This document shows positions 53,126 to 64,000 of a stretch of 64,000 nucleotides of DNA, piece by piece (position 1 is the stretch's first letter; every line of letters starts with the position of its first letter). The notes under the pieces were generated by a model, which was not told where the DNA came from, did not search any database, and worked only from the letters and a program-made list of their open reading frames with translations. The stretch is from Panonychus citri (taxonomy: Eukaryota; Arthropoda; Arachnida; Trombidiformes; Tetranychidae): assembly GCF_014898815.1 (NCBI RefSeq), contig NW_026515539.1:1240001-1304000 (forward strand), written 5' to 3'. The translations under genes and the position numbers were made by a program.

Positions 53126-54008
53126 ATCAACGCACATCTGATTTATTAATACTTAATCATTTTTTAAAATAATTAATTGGCTGAAATACTAAATCAAAAA
53201 AACTATTAACCCTAAATTTGGATTTTAAAAAGTATCAAATATCAACAGTTGTCACAAATGAAACAATCGCAATCAACAAATAGACAAAAATTCACCCTTG
53301 ACAGTTATCAAAATCTCAAGCAATATGTATTATTATTATACTTTAAAAGCTGATTGAAAACCCAGAGAATCTGATTTAACGAGGAAAAATATCGAACAAA
53401 AAAAAACAATTAATTCTGATTAACTTAATCAAATCTAAACTGATTGATGAGAAAGTAAAAAACTTAAAAACACAAAGTATTTTGTCAAATTGATTCACAA
53501 CAATGAGAATCAATTAAATTGTCATAATTTATCACAAACATTTTTTGTACATTATGGAAAACCTATGAACTATTAAAAATTAAATCAGTTACAATTAACG
53601 ATTTAACCAAAATCTCTCGAACCAATAGATGTCACCACGAAAATCTCTTTCTTTTTTCCTCGAAAATAGTCTTTCTTTTTCTCTTTCTTTTATCGATTTT
53701 GGTCCTTCCTTGTTGATCAAATGTCGACATTTGATTACATTTCTCGTTTTCTTTTCTTCTAATCAATTTTATTCCTCTAATTGTTTTTAATTAAGTAAGT
53801 TGTTTATTCTTTAATCATAAATTCCAATTGATTAATTATCTCTCATTCTCTCTTCCTCCAGTGTTTATTAGAAATGTTTCCAGCTATTACTGTGATTTCA
53901 AATTGTTACATTGATTGGATGATTACTATGGACCATAGAATGTTAATTGACTTGATTAATTTAAGATGAACGGATTTAATTTAATTGGCCAGTTGATCTT
54001 TGATCGAG
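53126..54008. other. STT3A-glycosyltransferase intergenic region
   Basis: 883 bp of AT-rich DNA. It contains the exact 19-bp CTCF-like motif at 53617-53635, 374 bp before the next start codon. No gene found. Confidence 0.45.
53617..53635 (+). promoter_or_regulatory. Recurrent CTCF-like motif, copy 3
   Basis: TCGAACCAATAGATGTCAC, identical over 19 bases to 472-490, which is 53 kb away in another intergenic region. The flanks differ, so this is not a larger duplication. Confidence 0.45.
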
Positions 54009-55726
54009 ATGGAGAAAAATGTCTCTAAAAATGGTTACAAGTTAATCAAAGGAAATGATTCTAGTTCTCAATTTAATGTTGACAAAATTATCTCACAAAA
54101 GTCAACCCGTTACCCTAATCATTTGGCTTATCAAGTGAATGGTTTAATCAAGGGCAGGCCACAATTAACGAGCCGTCGTCGGGTCATTCCATCATTCTAT
54201 GCTTTCCTGACAATATTCGTGGTCACCTTATTAGTGATTCTTGTCAACAAGATTCCAACTGGACCTCATTTGTATCCTGATGTTCATTATCAGGCTCGTT
54301 TAAAGGCCGATTATTTCAAGTCCCCGTCAGTTAATTTAAGTCAATTCGTTCTAGAAACTGAGCTATTAATCAAACCAAAACTAAATGATCTTGACGATAT
54401 TCGTCTAGTTGTGATTGTCAGTTCTTCTGTCCAACACTTTGACCAAAGACAAGCAATAAGAGATTCGTGGTCTAAATTGGTCAATTTCCACCAGCAAAAG
54501 CTTTTCTTTATCATTGGAAAATCAGTGCCACCGCCGAGAGGAAATTTAGAAAATGTTACCGATAAAAACGTTAATTCATCTTCATCAATTAAAAGCACAG
54601 AATCCAATGGAATTAAAATTATTTCTATTGATTCTAAATCAAAGGTTCATCATCATGATCGACATGATGATGATTCAAATTGTGATGATGAAAAGTTAAC
54701 CAAATTGAATGAACAAATCGTTCACGAAGGCCTTTCTTTCAACGATCTCATACAATACGATTTTTATGATTCTTATTACAATTTAACTCTAAAATCACTA
54801 TTAATGTTACGATTCTTTAATCAAGAGATACTCAATTTAACCAAAAAACCTTTGCCATTTTCTTCATATTATTCATCTTCATCTTCTAGTTTATCTTCAA
54901 TCTATTCATCATCATCTCCGTCTCCATCACCAATCCAATCAACTGTTCACCGACAACATGGACGCCTGAAGCCACCGCCAATGGTTCCCAATGAAGTGGA
55001 TCTGAAAATCCGAAAGCCAATATTTTTATTTAAAGTCGACGATGATATGTTTGTTCAAGTGAACAATTTGATTAATTTAATCGATAAACTAATGGTGGCC
55101 TTTAAAGTGAGAAAACTACCTTGGAATCATCAACAAGATGGATACAAGATTCTATTGGGTGGCCTAATCAAAAAAGCTCAATTGGTTCGCGACCCAAGGA
55201 GCAAATACTTCGTTCCCTTCAACGTCTATCCATACAACACTTATCCCAATTATCTTTCGGGAACTGGATACCTGATGTCAGCTGATGTGGCGAGATCGCT
55301 TTTCATCACCGCCACTTTTGCCAACAAGTGTAAATATTTTTTTCTCGAAGATTTATTTATAACCGGATTCTGTTCAGCGAAAGCCGTTAAAATGTACGAT
55401 GATTACCGTTACTTTGAAGGTGAGAGATAATTTTAACAATTTCGATGATCGAATTTCTCAAAATTTCTTCTTCTAACATTTTTCTCTTCCATTTCTATTA
55501 CTCGAAAGATCAACTAATGGATATTCAATTGATGAATAATTTTGGTTTTCGATTTCGTGAAATTGGTTCGACTTTTGATATTTGTGGTTACCTATCACCG
55601 TACATCATTACAATTCATGGTTTATCGCCGGTTCAGATTCGCTATCTATGGAATCGCTTCAATCAACCAGCTAAAACTGCAGCTTATTGTAATAGTAGGA
55701 AAAAGCAACGAAAGTCCAAAGGCTGA
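54009..55726 (+). CDS. Beta-1,3-galactosyl/N-acetylglucosaminyltransferase (GT31)
   Basis: Two exons (54009-55419, 55509-55726) join in frame to 542 residues. It is a type II Golgi membrane protein: a cytosolic tail of about 59 residues, a transmembrane helix at about 60-79, then stem and catalytic domain. GT31 landmarks are DDIRLVVIVSSSVQHFDQRQ with AIRDSWSK, LFFIIG, the metal-binding FLFKVDDDMFVQVNNL (DxD-type), YPNYLSGTGYLMSADVARSLF, and EDLFITGFCSAKAV. It should transfer Gal or GlcNAc in beta-1,3 linkage to glycoproteins or glycolipids; the exact donor and acceptor cannot be told. Long Ser/His/Asp-rich inserts between the first two catalytic motifs make it larger than typical family members (about 330-420 residues). 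Confidence 0.88.
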
Positions 55727-57387
55727 ACGATCATTAGAAAATCTAAAATTTTCATACAAATGACAATAGAACGTAAATCGAGTCAATTAAAAACCGCTAA
55801 TTATACTTGAGAATTGGGTTAGCTAAGGCTATCTGATAAATTATTAATTCTACTTGAGATTATTTGATTTTTTATTCGGGAAATTATCAAATGGTGAATA
55901 TTATTAATTCTCGAGTAAGTAGACACACAGAAGAAAACAAATTGTCATTAACCACTTTCTATCTTGATGTCCATCGATTGGAATCAATTGATTGCAGTCA
56001 TTTGAAGAAAGAGGACAAATAAATAGACCTGAATAGGGTTCGAATATGAAAGGTCGAAATGTACAAAGTTAATCAGCTATTAGATAAAAGTGATGAGGAA
56101 GATGAAGATGAAGATGTAAAGAGAAAGAAATAAAAAAGGTAAGAAAACAATGGAAACAATGAGAAAGTGAAATCGATGATAAGAAATCAGTTCATCTTGA
56201 TCTTAAATCATTGAAATAATTGAGCTGCCAACTACAATAATCGAAAACGTATCAACATTTAAAGAGAGAAAGTGAATCAAAATTGATTGTGATCAAGGAA
56301 GAAGAAAAAAACAAAAAATAATCAGTTCTCACTCGATGATTACAATAAGTGTCATGTTCAAGATTCAATCAGAACTTTTTTTTCTTCTATTCTTTTTTCA
56401 ATGTTACCTTTATTTTTACATCTCTCTCCCTCTCTTTGATTGTTGTTGATTACTTTTGATTGCTTGGGTCGAGTGTGTGTTCATTTAATCAGTCAATGTT
56501 ATCTAAATTAAATCTTTAATCCGTTGATTAGTTGAAGGATATCATTTTTTACTCTGAAATCATATTGAGTCACATTCTGAAAGCTTTTGGTCAGAATTAA
56601 ATTGTTTACCTTTTCATTTGATTGTTTTGTTTACTTGGTTTTCTCATTTTCATTTGATTAACAATTAATCAATTGTATTAACCATTTTGATATTCATATT
56701 GTATGTACACTGTTGTTGTACCAGGATATTTAATAATGTTAATTATTCAGGGTCAATACATTTGTTGTTTGTTTATTAATTGTATGTTTTAATCGTATAC
56801 CAATGATTAGTTAATTCTGTTAATCATCATGGAATAGATAATAATTTATTTGACTTAATTGTTGATGTTTTATCTTCTTATTATTACTTTCAATTTCATT
56901 TTTTGTTTGTTTGTTTGTTTATGTTTAACTAGATTTAACTACAATTAGTTGTCTTGTCAATCATCATCATCAAATTTTACACTGTTTAATTTTTGTAATT
57001 TTAAGTAATTAATACAATTCATTCATTAGTATATTTCCGATAATAATAATGAGCATGACTATTGTATAATGAATGATGATGATATTGATTAGTTGGTAGT
57101 AATATTAGTCAACACAGTGATTGGAATTGAAAATAAAACAGGAAACGGAAAGACATTGAGAGAGATATAGAAAGAGAGAGAGACTAAATAAAAGATATAC
57201 AGCAACCCAGTGATTAATTAGATTAATTAAATCCAAATGAAATCAATATTTATAGTAATTATAATGGTAAAGTTGGTGTGATAATTGGTTGATGACAATA
57301 AACATGATGATCGAGGGAATTGATTGATGATAATGCTTATGTTGATAACGAAGACGATGATAATAATTAAGATGATAAAGATGATGA
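55727..57387. other. Convergent intergenic region
   Basis: 1.66 kb between the glycosyltransferase (+) and FOG/U-shaped (-) stop codons. AT-rich, with low-complexity tracts near 56095-56140 and 57170-57183. The right part is presumably the FOG 3' UTR. No gene found. Confidence 0.45.
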
Positions 57388-60300
57388 CTAGACTGGTGAT
57401 TTACTTTCAGGAAGATGTTGAATTGCATTGGGATCATTTGAATGGGAGGAACAGTAATATTTTTTATGAGCTATAAACGAAGTTAAAAATTGGAAAGATA
57501 TGTCACAAGAGCGGCAATATTTGGGTACCGCTTTTTTGGCCTGAGCAGATGAATTGGAGCTACCATTATTATTACTGTTACTATTATTGTTATTAGAACT
57601 CGAGCCATTACTATTATGGTCAATGGGTGAACCAGCTGATCGATGGTTATTATTACCAATCGGCGATCGATTATGAAATGTCCGTCTCTCTGAGATCGTT
57701 GATCCATTGGATCGAGTTGCTTTCAAATCTAAAGGTAATTCATCGCTAATTGAACCATGTGAATCGCCACCGCCGCCGCCACTGCCACCGCCCGATGTTA
57801 CATCCATATCGTTACCTTTATCACCAGAGTCGCGCTTGTTTATACCCGAAAATGGACCATTGGTACTATTCCCACTTCCGCCACTATTATCTTTATGTAC
57901 TAGTTTAAGATGACGAACTACATTTCCTTTGTAAGTTGATGAATAGTAACACAAGTGACAATTGTGAACAGATTCACCTGATCCTCCTTGACGGGAATCA
58001 TCTCGACCTGACATTTCATTTTCTGAGATATTACTTGTGGCCTCGTCTTCATTTTCACTTGATATCTCAGAGTGACTACTATTTAAATTGTTGGCATTAT
58101 TTGAACTGTTTCTATTAGAGTTAGTAACATTAGCACTAATTAATTCATCGTTTGTACCAGAGTTATTATTATTAACATTATTCATAGATGTGAAACCTGC
58201 TGATACCAAAATACCAGCAGGTCCCGTTGATGTGTTTGCTATTGTTGATGGAAGTAAATTATTGATTAATTGTGATGATAAGGGTTTTGAGTTTTCACTA
58301 ACTATAACATTAGATAGAGATGATAATGTGGATGATGAACCAAATTGATTGTGAACATTTGAACTATTACTATAAGCGTCTAAACTTTTACGCCTTCGCT
58401 TTGAACCACTTGGTCCACTTCGAGTTGTACTTTTGGCAACCAGCGCTTCATCCTCGATACAGGCAATGAATGTTTCTTCTGGAAGACCTTGAATTTTGTC
58501 TTGATGAATACGAACATGAGTTCGCATCCCTCGTAACGTGTGACCTTTATAACCACAAATAGTGCATCGAAAACATTGACTATGCATACGAACGTGTATG
58601 CGCATTCCCTGTAGAGTTTGACCTTTGTAGCCACAAATTGTACAACGGAAACACTGTTGACCAGAATCGATATCTTCTCGTTCTTGTCGACGCATATTTG
58701 GCCCACTAACTCCACCATTCCCACTTGTGGTTCCACCTCCAGCAGATGAACAACGTCCGTCATTAGAGCCACTTGCATTCCCAGCCGATGAAGATGCTGA
58801 AGTTGATGTTGAGTTATATTTAGAGCCATTTGATCCTCCGGTTGATACTGAACCCAAATTCATCGCTGAGCAAACATGGCTTAAAAATGCTTCTTCATTA
58901 CAATAAGTTGCCTTACATTTGACACAACTCACTTCACTTCCGGTCCCACCAGGTATGGAAACGATATATTGAAGTTTGTCGGGTGATGCATTAACCGAAT
59001 TACGTTTGAGGCAGTAATATGTTTGATGGGCTTGAAGATTATCGAGGGAAGTGAAACGTATTCCACAGGCAACGCAATAGTATTGAGATAACGGTTGATG
59101 GGGTGGGGATGAACCAGGAGAGTTCGATGAATTAGATGCATTGGTTTTAGATGAGATTGAGACTCGGCGAGAGGTTGATGATTTACGAAGTGAGGAAGAT
59201 GCAGGTTGCTGATGATGACCGGATGATAAATGATGAGTAAGATTACGATCGGTTTTTTCGGAGTCTAATGAAATTTCTGGTGAACTGTTTGGTGATCCAT
59301 CGCTTTCAAGGAGATCAGGGGATGATTCACTTCGAGTTCTTGTATTATTACGTGAACGTGCATTCACTCCGCCAGCGGAAGCGGCTGCTAAGGCCGCTGC
59401 TGCTGCTGCTTTAGATCGTCGAGCAGAACAATAAAAACGCTTATGAATGTTGTAGTTTTCCTTTTTGTAGAAACCAATGTGACAATGTTCACAATGGTAA
59501 CTTGATTGCTTGAAAACCGCTTCAGGTGTAAAAGATGGAGGTGCGTTAGGAGCGGGTCCAGGTAGTGGTAATGAGCCACTAACACGTCCAGAACTGTTAC
59601 CGACTGCAAGTGATGACGATGAAGGAGGTGATGACACTGATGCAGCGGCCGCTGCTGCAACCGCGGCCGCTGCAAGTACCGATGCTGTTGATTGAGGTAA
59701 ATCAGCTGAATGAGCTGAAGAGACTAAATTGGCAAAAGTTGAAGGTGAATTGAACAAATTTAAAGGTGACGGTGATTCCGATTCTTCAATCATTGGGTCA
59801 GTCTCATTTTTAACTGTATACGAGGAAACTGATGATCGATGGTCATTATCACGATGACGATTATGTGAACGAAATGAGGACAATTTATCATGGAGTTTAG
59901 GGTCAACGCTTGATGGATTTGAACTTAAATCAAGTGGACCTTCAGTTGATTGTGGTCGACCAGAAAATTGAGAAAGTTGCTGAATATTATTTAGATTTAA
60001 ATTTCTTAGATTATTAACATTATCACCTGGACTAATAATACCATTATTATTGTTATTGATGCTGATAATATTGTTATTAGTTAGACTATTAACATTAATT
60101 ATATTGGTTGCATCGATTCCGTTAATGAGGTTTGCACGATTATTATTTTCAACACCAGTACGATGTGTTTCCAGTGAATTATTTAAGAGGGTTGATCTAT
60201 CAATTCCAGAAGCGATTAAGCCATTTAATTGTGAATTTAATAAAGCATCATTTGGTAGTTTAACTACACTTGATGAATTGGCAAGTGATAAGTCAAGTCC

Positions 60301-62506
60301 ACCAGTCTCCGTATTGTATGAAAGAGGGACCAGAATAAGAGGATTCGTTGAGATAGCAACATAAATTGGTTGTTGTTGTTGTTGTTGTTTGTTTGATGAG
60401 GAGGTTGGAGTTGTTTGTATGGTGGGTGCAAGTCCACCACTAGATAAAGACAATGGCGGAGGTAACGATTTTTGAACACCAGGTAATGTGGAACTAGGAG
60501 TTGGTGAATTTTGAATAAGAGAATTAATTAGAGAGGATTGACTTAATTCTTTCAACAGTTTATCATCAACATTGGAAAGTTTTGATGTCAACGGTGGAGG
60601 TAGCAGAGGTGGAGGTGGTGGTGGTGGTTGAGGTGAAGTTGGTGGAGGAGAAAGTTTAATTGCTATGGAAGAGGATGTTGTGGTTGCTGTTGTCCCGGGT
60701 TCTGGAGTTGGTGAAGGTTTAACAAATGAATCAGATAAAGTTGATTGTGATTTAATTATTGGTGGTATTGAAGATGCTGTTGGTGATCCTGAGACTATTG
60801 CTGTCATCATGGAATCTGTGGTTGAAACTTTTCTTTTACGATTTAAATTAGTTAATTTACTTGGTGATGGCGATGAAGATGTCGGAGTGTTTGGTAGTGA
60901 CGATGTTCCTGATTCATCCATTGGTACATCAACAACGGTAGACGATAGATAATTGTTATTGGCCTATGATGATAAATAGAAACAACAAAAACAACAGAAT
61001 TAAATTAGATATAACTAATTAAAGTGAACAATCAACAATCTACCTTTGATAAAGTAAAATTACATTCAAATACTAGTTATATTAAAATCTAATAAATAGA
61101 GAGAGAGAGTGAGTAAGATTGGAGAGGGAGAACGACAAATGGGAGAGGGAGAGAAATATGTCAAGAGAGCAAAGTACAATAAAAGCATGAGTGATAGAGA
61201 GACTATGATTTAGATGATAACAAGATGATAATAATGATAATAAATAGAGAAAGAGTAGAAACTCCTTGAAAAGTTCAAGAGAGAAAAGAAAGACTACAGA
61301 AAATGAAGAAAAGTAAGATAATTGTTTTCGATTACAAAAGATGATGAGAAGTGGTGATAATGATCACGAGTTGACTTTTCGGAAATTCGAGATTCAATTC
61401 ATATCAGTTTAACAATAATGCTTAGAATAAATAAAATATTTTTATCTTTTTTTTTTGCTAAGTTCTCTCTTACTTTCCATAGATATGATTTAATGATTGT
61501 TGTTATTGATCAACAGATAAAATTTATAATCTCTCTCCTAACGATTAGTGTTAAATTGATTAGTGAATTTTTTCATCTCACATTCTGAGAAACGGCGAGT
61601 AATTATAAGATAAGTTGTAAGTTATATTGCATCGGGTGAAGAGAAGGACATACACCGATAGAGAAAAAGGTAAAAATAACCAGGAAAATTGTTTTTAAGA
61701 GCACAAAATGTAATTATCGTAATCAAAATGTTGGTAATAAAAAAGAAAGGTGTTACTTTATGATTTAATTGGATTGTAATTGTGAATAGATGATTAAGGA
61801 AACTTACTTTATTCTCAATGTCAGGTATAGTTGAATCATCACCTGAAGTGGAATGTGTTGAAAGTTGTGGAGAAGGTGGAGAATCATCTTGAGGCAAGGG
61901 AGAAGATGGTGAGGTTTGTTTGGTTGTTGTCATAAAATCGGTCAAGATTTGGTCGGTTGACATACTGGTTAATGGTTGATGAGAAGAGGAACAAGGAGTT
62001 GAAAGGGATGATGGTGATAATAATGGAGGTGGTGGTGATGAAGATGATTGTTTATGTATGTGTTGTGGTTGAGGTGAAGGTGAAGGTGAAGGTGATAACA
62101 ACGGTGGTGATGATTCAAGTTTTTCTTCTTGAGGAAAGAAACTTTCTTCTCTAATTGGACTTAATTGTTTTTGAAAGAGATGACTACTATTGTTATCAAT
62201 AGTAATGAGATTATCGTTCTGTTGATAATCTGTGTTGTTTTCGTTTTTACTTGTTATCTCCTCCAGTGCAGAATTTTTTTCTTCAGATTCTTCAACAGTT
62301 ATTGGATTTGTTGCTGTAGGTTGGGGTGATGAAGATCGACTGGAAGATGGTGAATGTGAGGATGTTGACGAAGATGATGAAGGGGAAGATGTGACAGAAG
62401 AAGAAGAGGAAGAATTACAATCATCGAGATTCATTTTGTCTCCATCACCAGGTGAATCCGATTCTTGGCCAACAGTAGCATCAGATGATTCATTTGCAGA
62501 GCCTAT
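57388..62506 (-). CDS. ush: Friend-of-GATA / U-shaped zinc-finger cofactor (3' exons)
   Basis: Two minus-strand exons, 62506-61808 (233 codons) and 60963-57388 (1191 codons), join in phase 0 and give at least 1424 residues. More N-terminal sequence must lie upstream, because the first exon starts at an acceptor (TTTAG|ATAGGC). FOG proteins bind the N-finger of GATA factors and recruit corepressors. FOG-type C2HC fingers are clear: CEHCHIGFYKKENYNIHKRFYC, CVACGIRFTSLDNLQAHQTYYC and CRSCDISFQFLTSFIAHKKYYC. Others are CVKCKATYCNEEAFLSHVC, two adjacent near-identical C2H2 fingers (CTICGYKGQTLQGMRIHVRMH type), and CHLCYYSSTYKGNVVRHLKLVH. Two CtBP-binding motifs, PLDLS and PLDLK, fit the family. 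The remainder is Ser/Asn/Pro-rich and disordered, with polyalanine. Confidence 0.9.
60964..61807 (-). other. Intron of the FOG/U-shaped gene
   Basis: 844 bp between a GTAAGT donor (61807) and a CATCATAG acceptor (60964). It contains GA-rich low-complexity DNA near 61101-61160. No internal gene is seen. Confidence 0.8.
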
Positions 62507-64000
62507 CTAAATGAAAATCACACCAAACGGAAGAGAGAGAGAGAGAGAGAGAGGGAGGGAGATGGAGAGAGATGGAGATATGAAGAGATAAATGTAAATG
62601 AAACATAGGAGAGAGAAAAAAGAACAAAGAGAAAAAAAGAGATCGTGTTAACAATTTAATTTTTCCCAAAAGTTAATAATCATAATGATGATAAAAAGAG
62701 ATAAACTGAAGAGGAAAAGATGATGAAGATGAAGATGATTATGTTGATAACAAGATACACATAAGCTGAAAGACGAGCCAAAGATGAAGGATCAAAAAAG
62801 GAGAAGATAAAATTGAGAGAGAGACGATGGTTAATCTTACAATTTGATGATATAAGAAGATAAAAGGAAAAGGCAAATGATGATAACAATCAGTTTTGAA
62901 TGTTGATTCTTTGATTAGATAAAAAGAAGAAACAAAAATATGATACAAGGAAAAAATTATTGAATAAATACAATAAATTATTAGAAATTAGAAAGACCAA
63001 TGAAGTAACAGAAATAAAAGATCATCTGATTTGGAAAAGAAAAAGAAAAATAGACAGAGAAATAGACAGCGAAAGTATAAATTCGAAAGAGAAAAGTTTA
63101 TTTTGATTTTTAGAGGGAATTTTTTTTTCTCTTAATTAAAATTCACATTTTAAATCAATCATATTAATTTGGCCTTTTAATTAAGTTAATTTCTTGATTT
63201 AATTGTGAAGATTGTCGCTTATTATAAATTCGCTAATTGTGTTTATCTTAATTCTTTCTTAAATCAATCTGATTTGAATTGAATTTTTGATTAGTGTTAA
63301 TCTTTTTCTTTCCGCCATCTTGATTTATGTCAAATGTTTTCTTTTGATGTTAATTGAGATTAGATTTTTAATTTTTGTTTTTCTATTAATTAACTTTATC
63401 TAATCATTGGTGATCCTTTTTGATTTTCTTCTTGATTTCCCATTCCCACTTTTAAACTTTGGGCTGAGATTAAATTGTGATAATGATCGCAAACAACTAC
63501 AACTCATTTCTTTTCATCAACTTTAACCATGTGATTAGATGTAATTTCTGTTAATCGGTAATTATTAACAATTAACAAGTGAAAATGATTTTTCTTGAGA
63601 GAAAAGCAAAGATAACCAATCAATCAATCAATTAAATCAATCAGTGTTTAGGTGATTTGTTTCTTTTTCTCATTGACGGTTAATTATGATAATCATTCTC
63701 TTTGATCGTTTCAGTGATTCAATCATATTGGTGATCAAAAGATAAATCATCATAATCTGATACCAGAAGAAGAGGAATCATGTGCTCAAAAATTGATCTT
63801 CCAACGGTTTGATTACTAATTAGATTAAAATTAAATCTTCATCTTTGTTTTTCTTCCCTTTTTTTAGGCGCCATTTTATCCGTTACACTTTGTCTTCCTT
63901 TTCCTTTGTCTCTACCTAATATGTTACTATGGAAACTTGGAAGATTTTGGAGCCAAAGTGATCATTTTAATTTAGAAAAGAATAGAATTTATTTTATCTA
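62507..64000. other. Upstream intron or 5' region of FOG/U-shaped
   Basis: 1.5 kb with no confident exon. It carries a GA microsatellite (62531-62552). A YY1/Pho-like AAGATGGCGG occurs on the minus strand near 63312-63321. The missing first coding exon(s) of the FOG gene may be here or beyond the window; I could not place them. Confidence 0.4.
62531..62552 (+). repeat. (GA)n microsatellite
   Basis: A run of GA dinucleotides directly upstream (minus-strand sense) of the acceptor of the first visible FOG exon. Confidence 0.85.

Noticed and set aside
63300..63321. Minus-strand ATGGCGGAAAGAAAAAG as the first FOG exon
   Set aside because: The frame closes after about 19 codons without a donor that joins to the next exon, and it does not resemble FOG N-termini; more likely a YY1-like site.
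1..64000. tRNA, rRNA or CRISPR features
   Set aside because: No cloverleaf, rRNA-like or regularly spaced repeat arrays were seen on reading either strand.

Overview
This is a 64 kb piece of nuclear DNA from a compact animal genome. It is AT-rich, and its genes are split by many short introns (mostly 50-150 bp, GT...AG) with few kilobases between genes. The proteins are clearly metazoan: MSH2, mitoferrin, eIF4H, MED7, ALKBH4, APC10, mitochondrial ClpX, PIG-H, CCT7, a TSSK-type kinase, BCKDHA, STT3A, a GT31 glycosyltransferase and a Friend-of-GATA/U-shaped factor. Small genome, short introns and general style suggest an arthropod, perhaps a mite of the spider-mite type. That assignment is an inference and no marker here proves it.

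Layout. 1-17 kb is a dense housekeeping block: the first exon of an SRRM2/CWC21 homologue (-), then MSH2, mitoferrin, a 1.2 kb Tc1/mariner-like non-autonomous element with 104-bp inverted repeats, eIF4H, MED7, ALKBH4 and ANAPC10. 17-27 kb holds CLPX (-), a complete-looking non-LTR retrotransposon (element A, -) just upstream of it, a RING-type zinc-finger gene (+) and an orphan retrotransposon ORF1 (-). 27-31 kb holds PIGH, an unrecognised TATA-promoter gene and a secreted histidine-rich Kunitz-like gene. 31-34.8 kb is a gene-poor rearranged stretch with perfect hairpins, a retroelement 3' end, two partial CLPX copies of different age and an exon fragment of an unknown gene. 34.8-38.8 kb is a second retrotransposon of the same kind (element B, +), ending about 65 bp before the CCT7 start codon. 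41-48 kb holds a TSSK-like kinase, a third, different non-LTR element (C, -) and BCKDHA starting 153 bp beyond its 5' end. 50-56 kb holds STT3A, with an apparent one-base frameshift near its C-terminus, and a beta-1,3-glycosyltransferase. 57-64 kb holds the two large 3' exons of the FOG/U-shaped gene (-).

How parts relate. Most host genes are independent housekeeping loci, several in divergent pairs. The retroelements share features worth attention. A and B each have a 13-nt ORF1/ORF2 overlap and a 3'-terminal hairpin with a near-invariant six-base loop (CAAYGA), and both lie in sense orientation immediately upstream of a chaperone gene (CLPX, CCT7). A 14-19 bp motif resembling a CTCF core recurs between genes, and a related core lies in both TIRs of the DNA element. 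Exon coordinates were worked out by hand from splice sites and reading-frame continuity. Retroelement boundaries are approximate.
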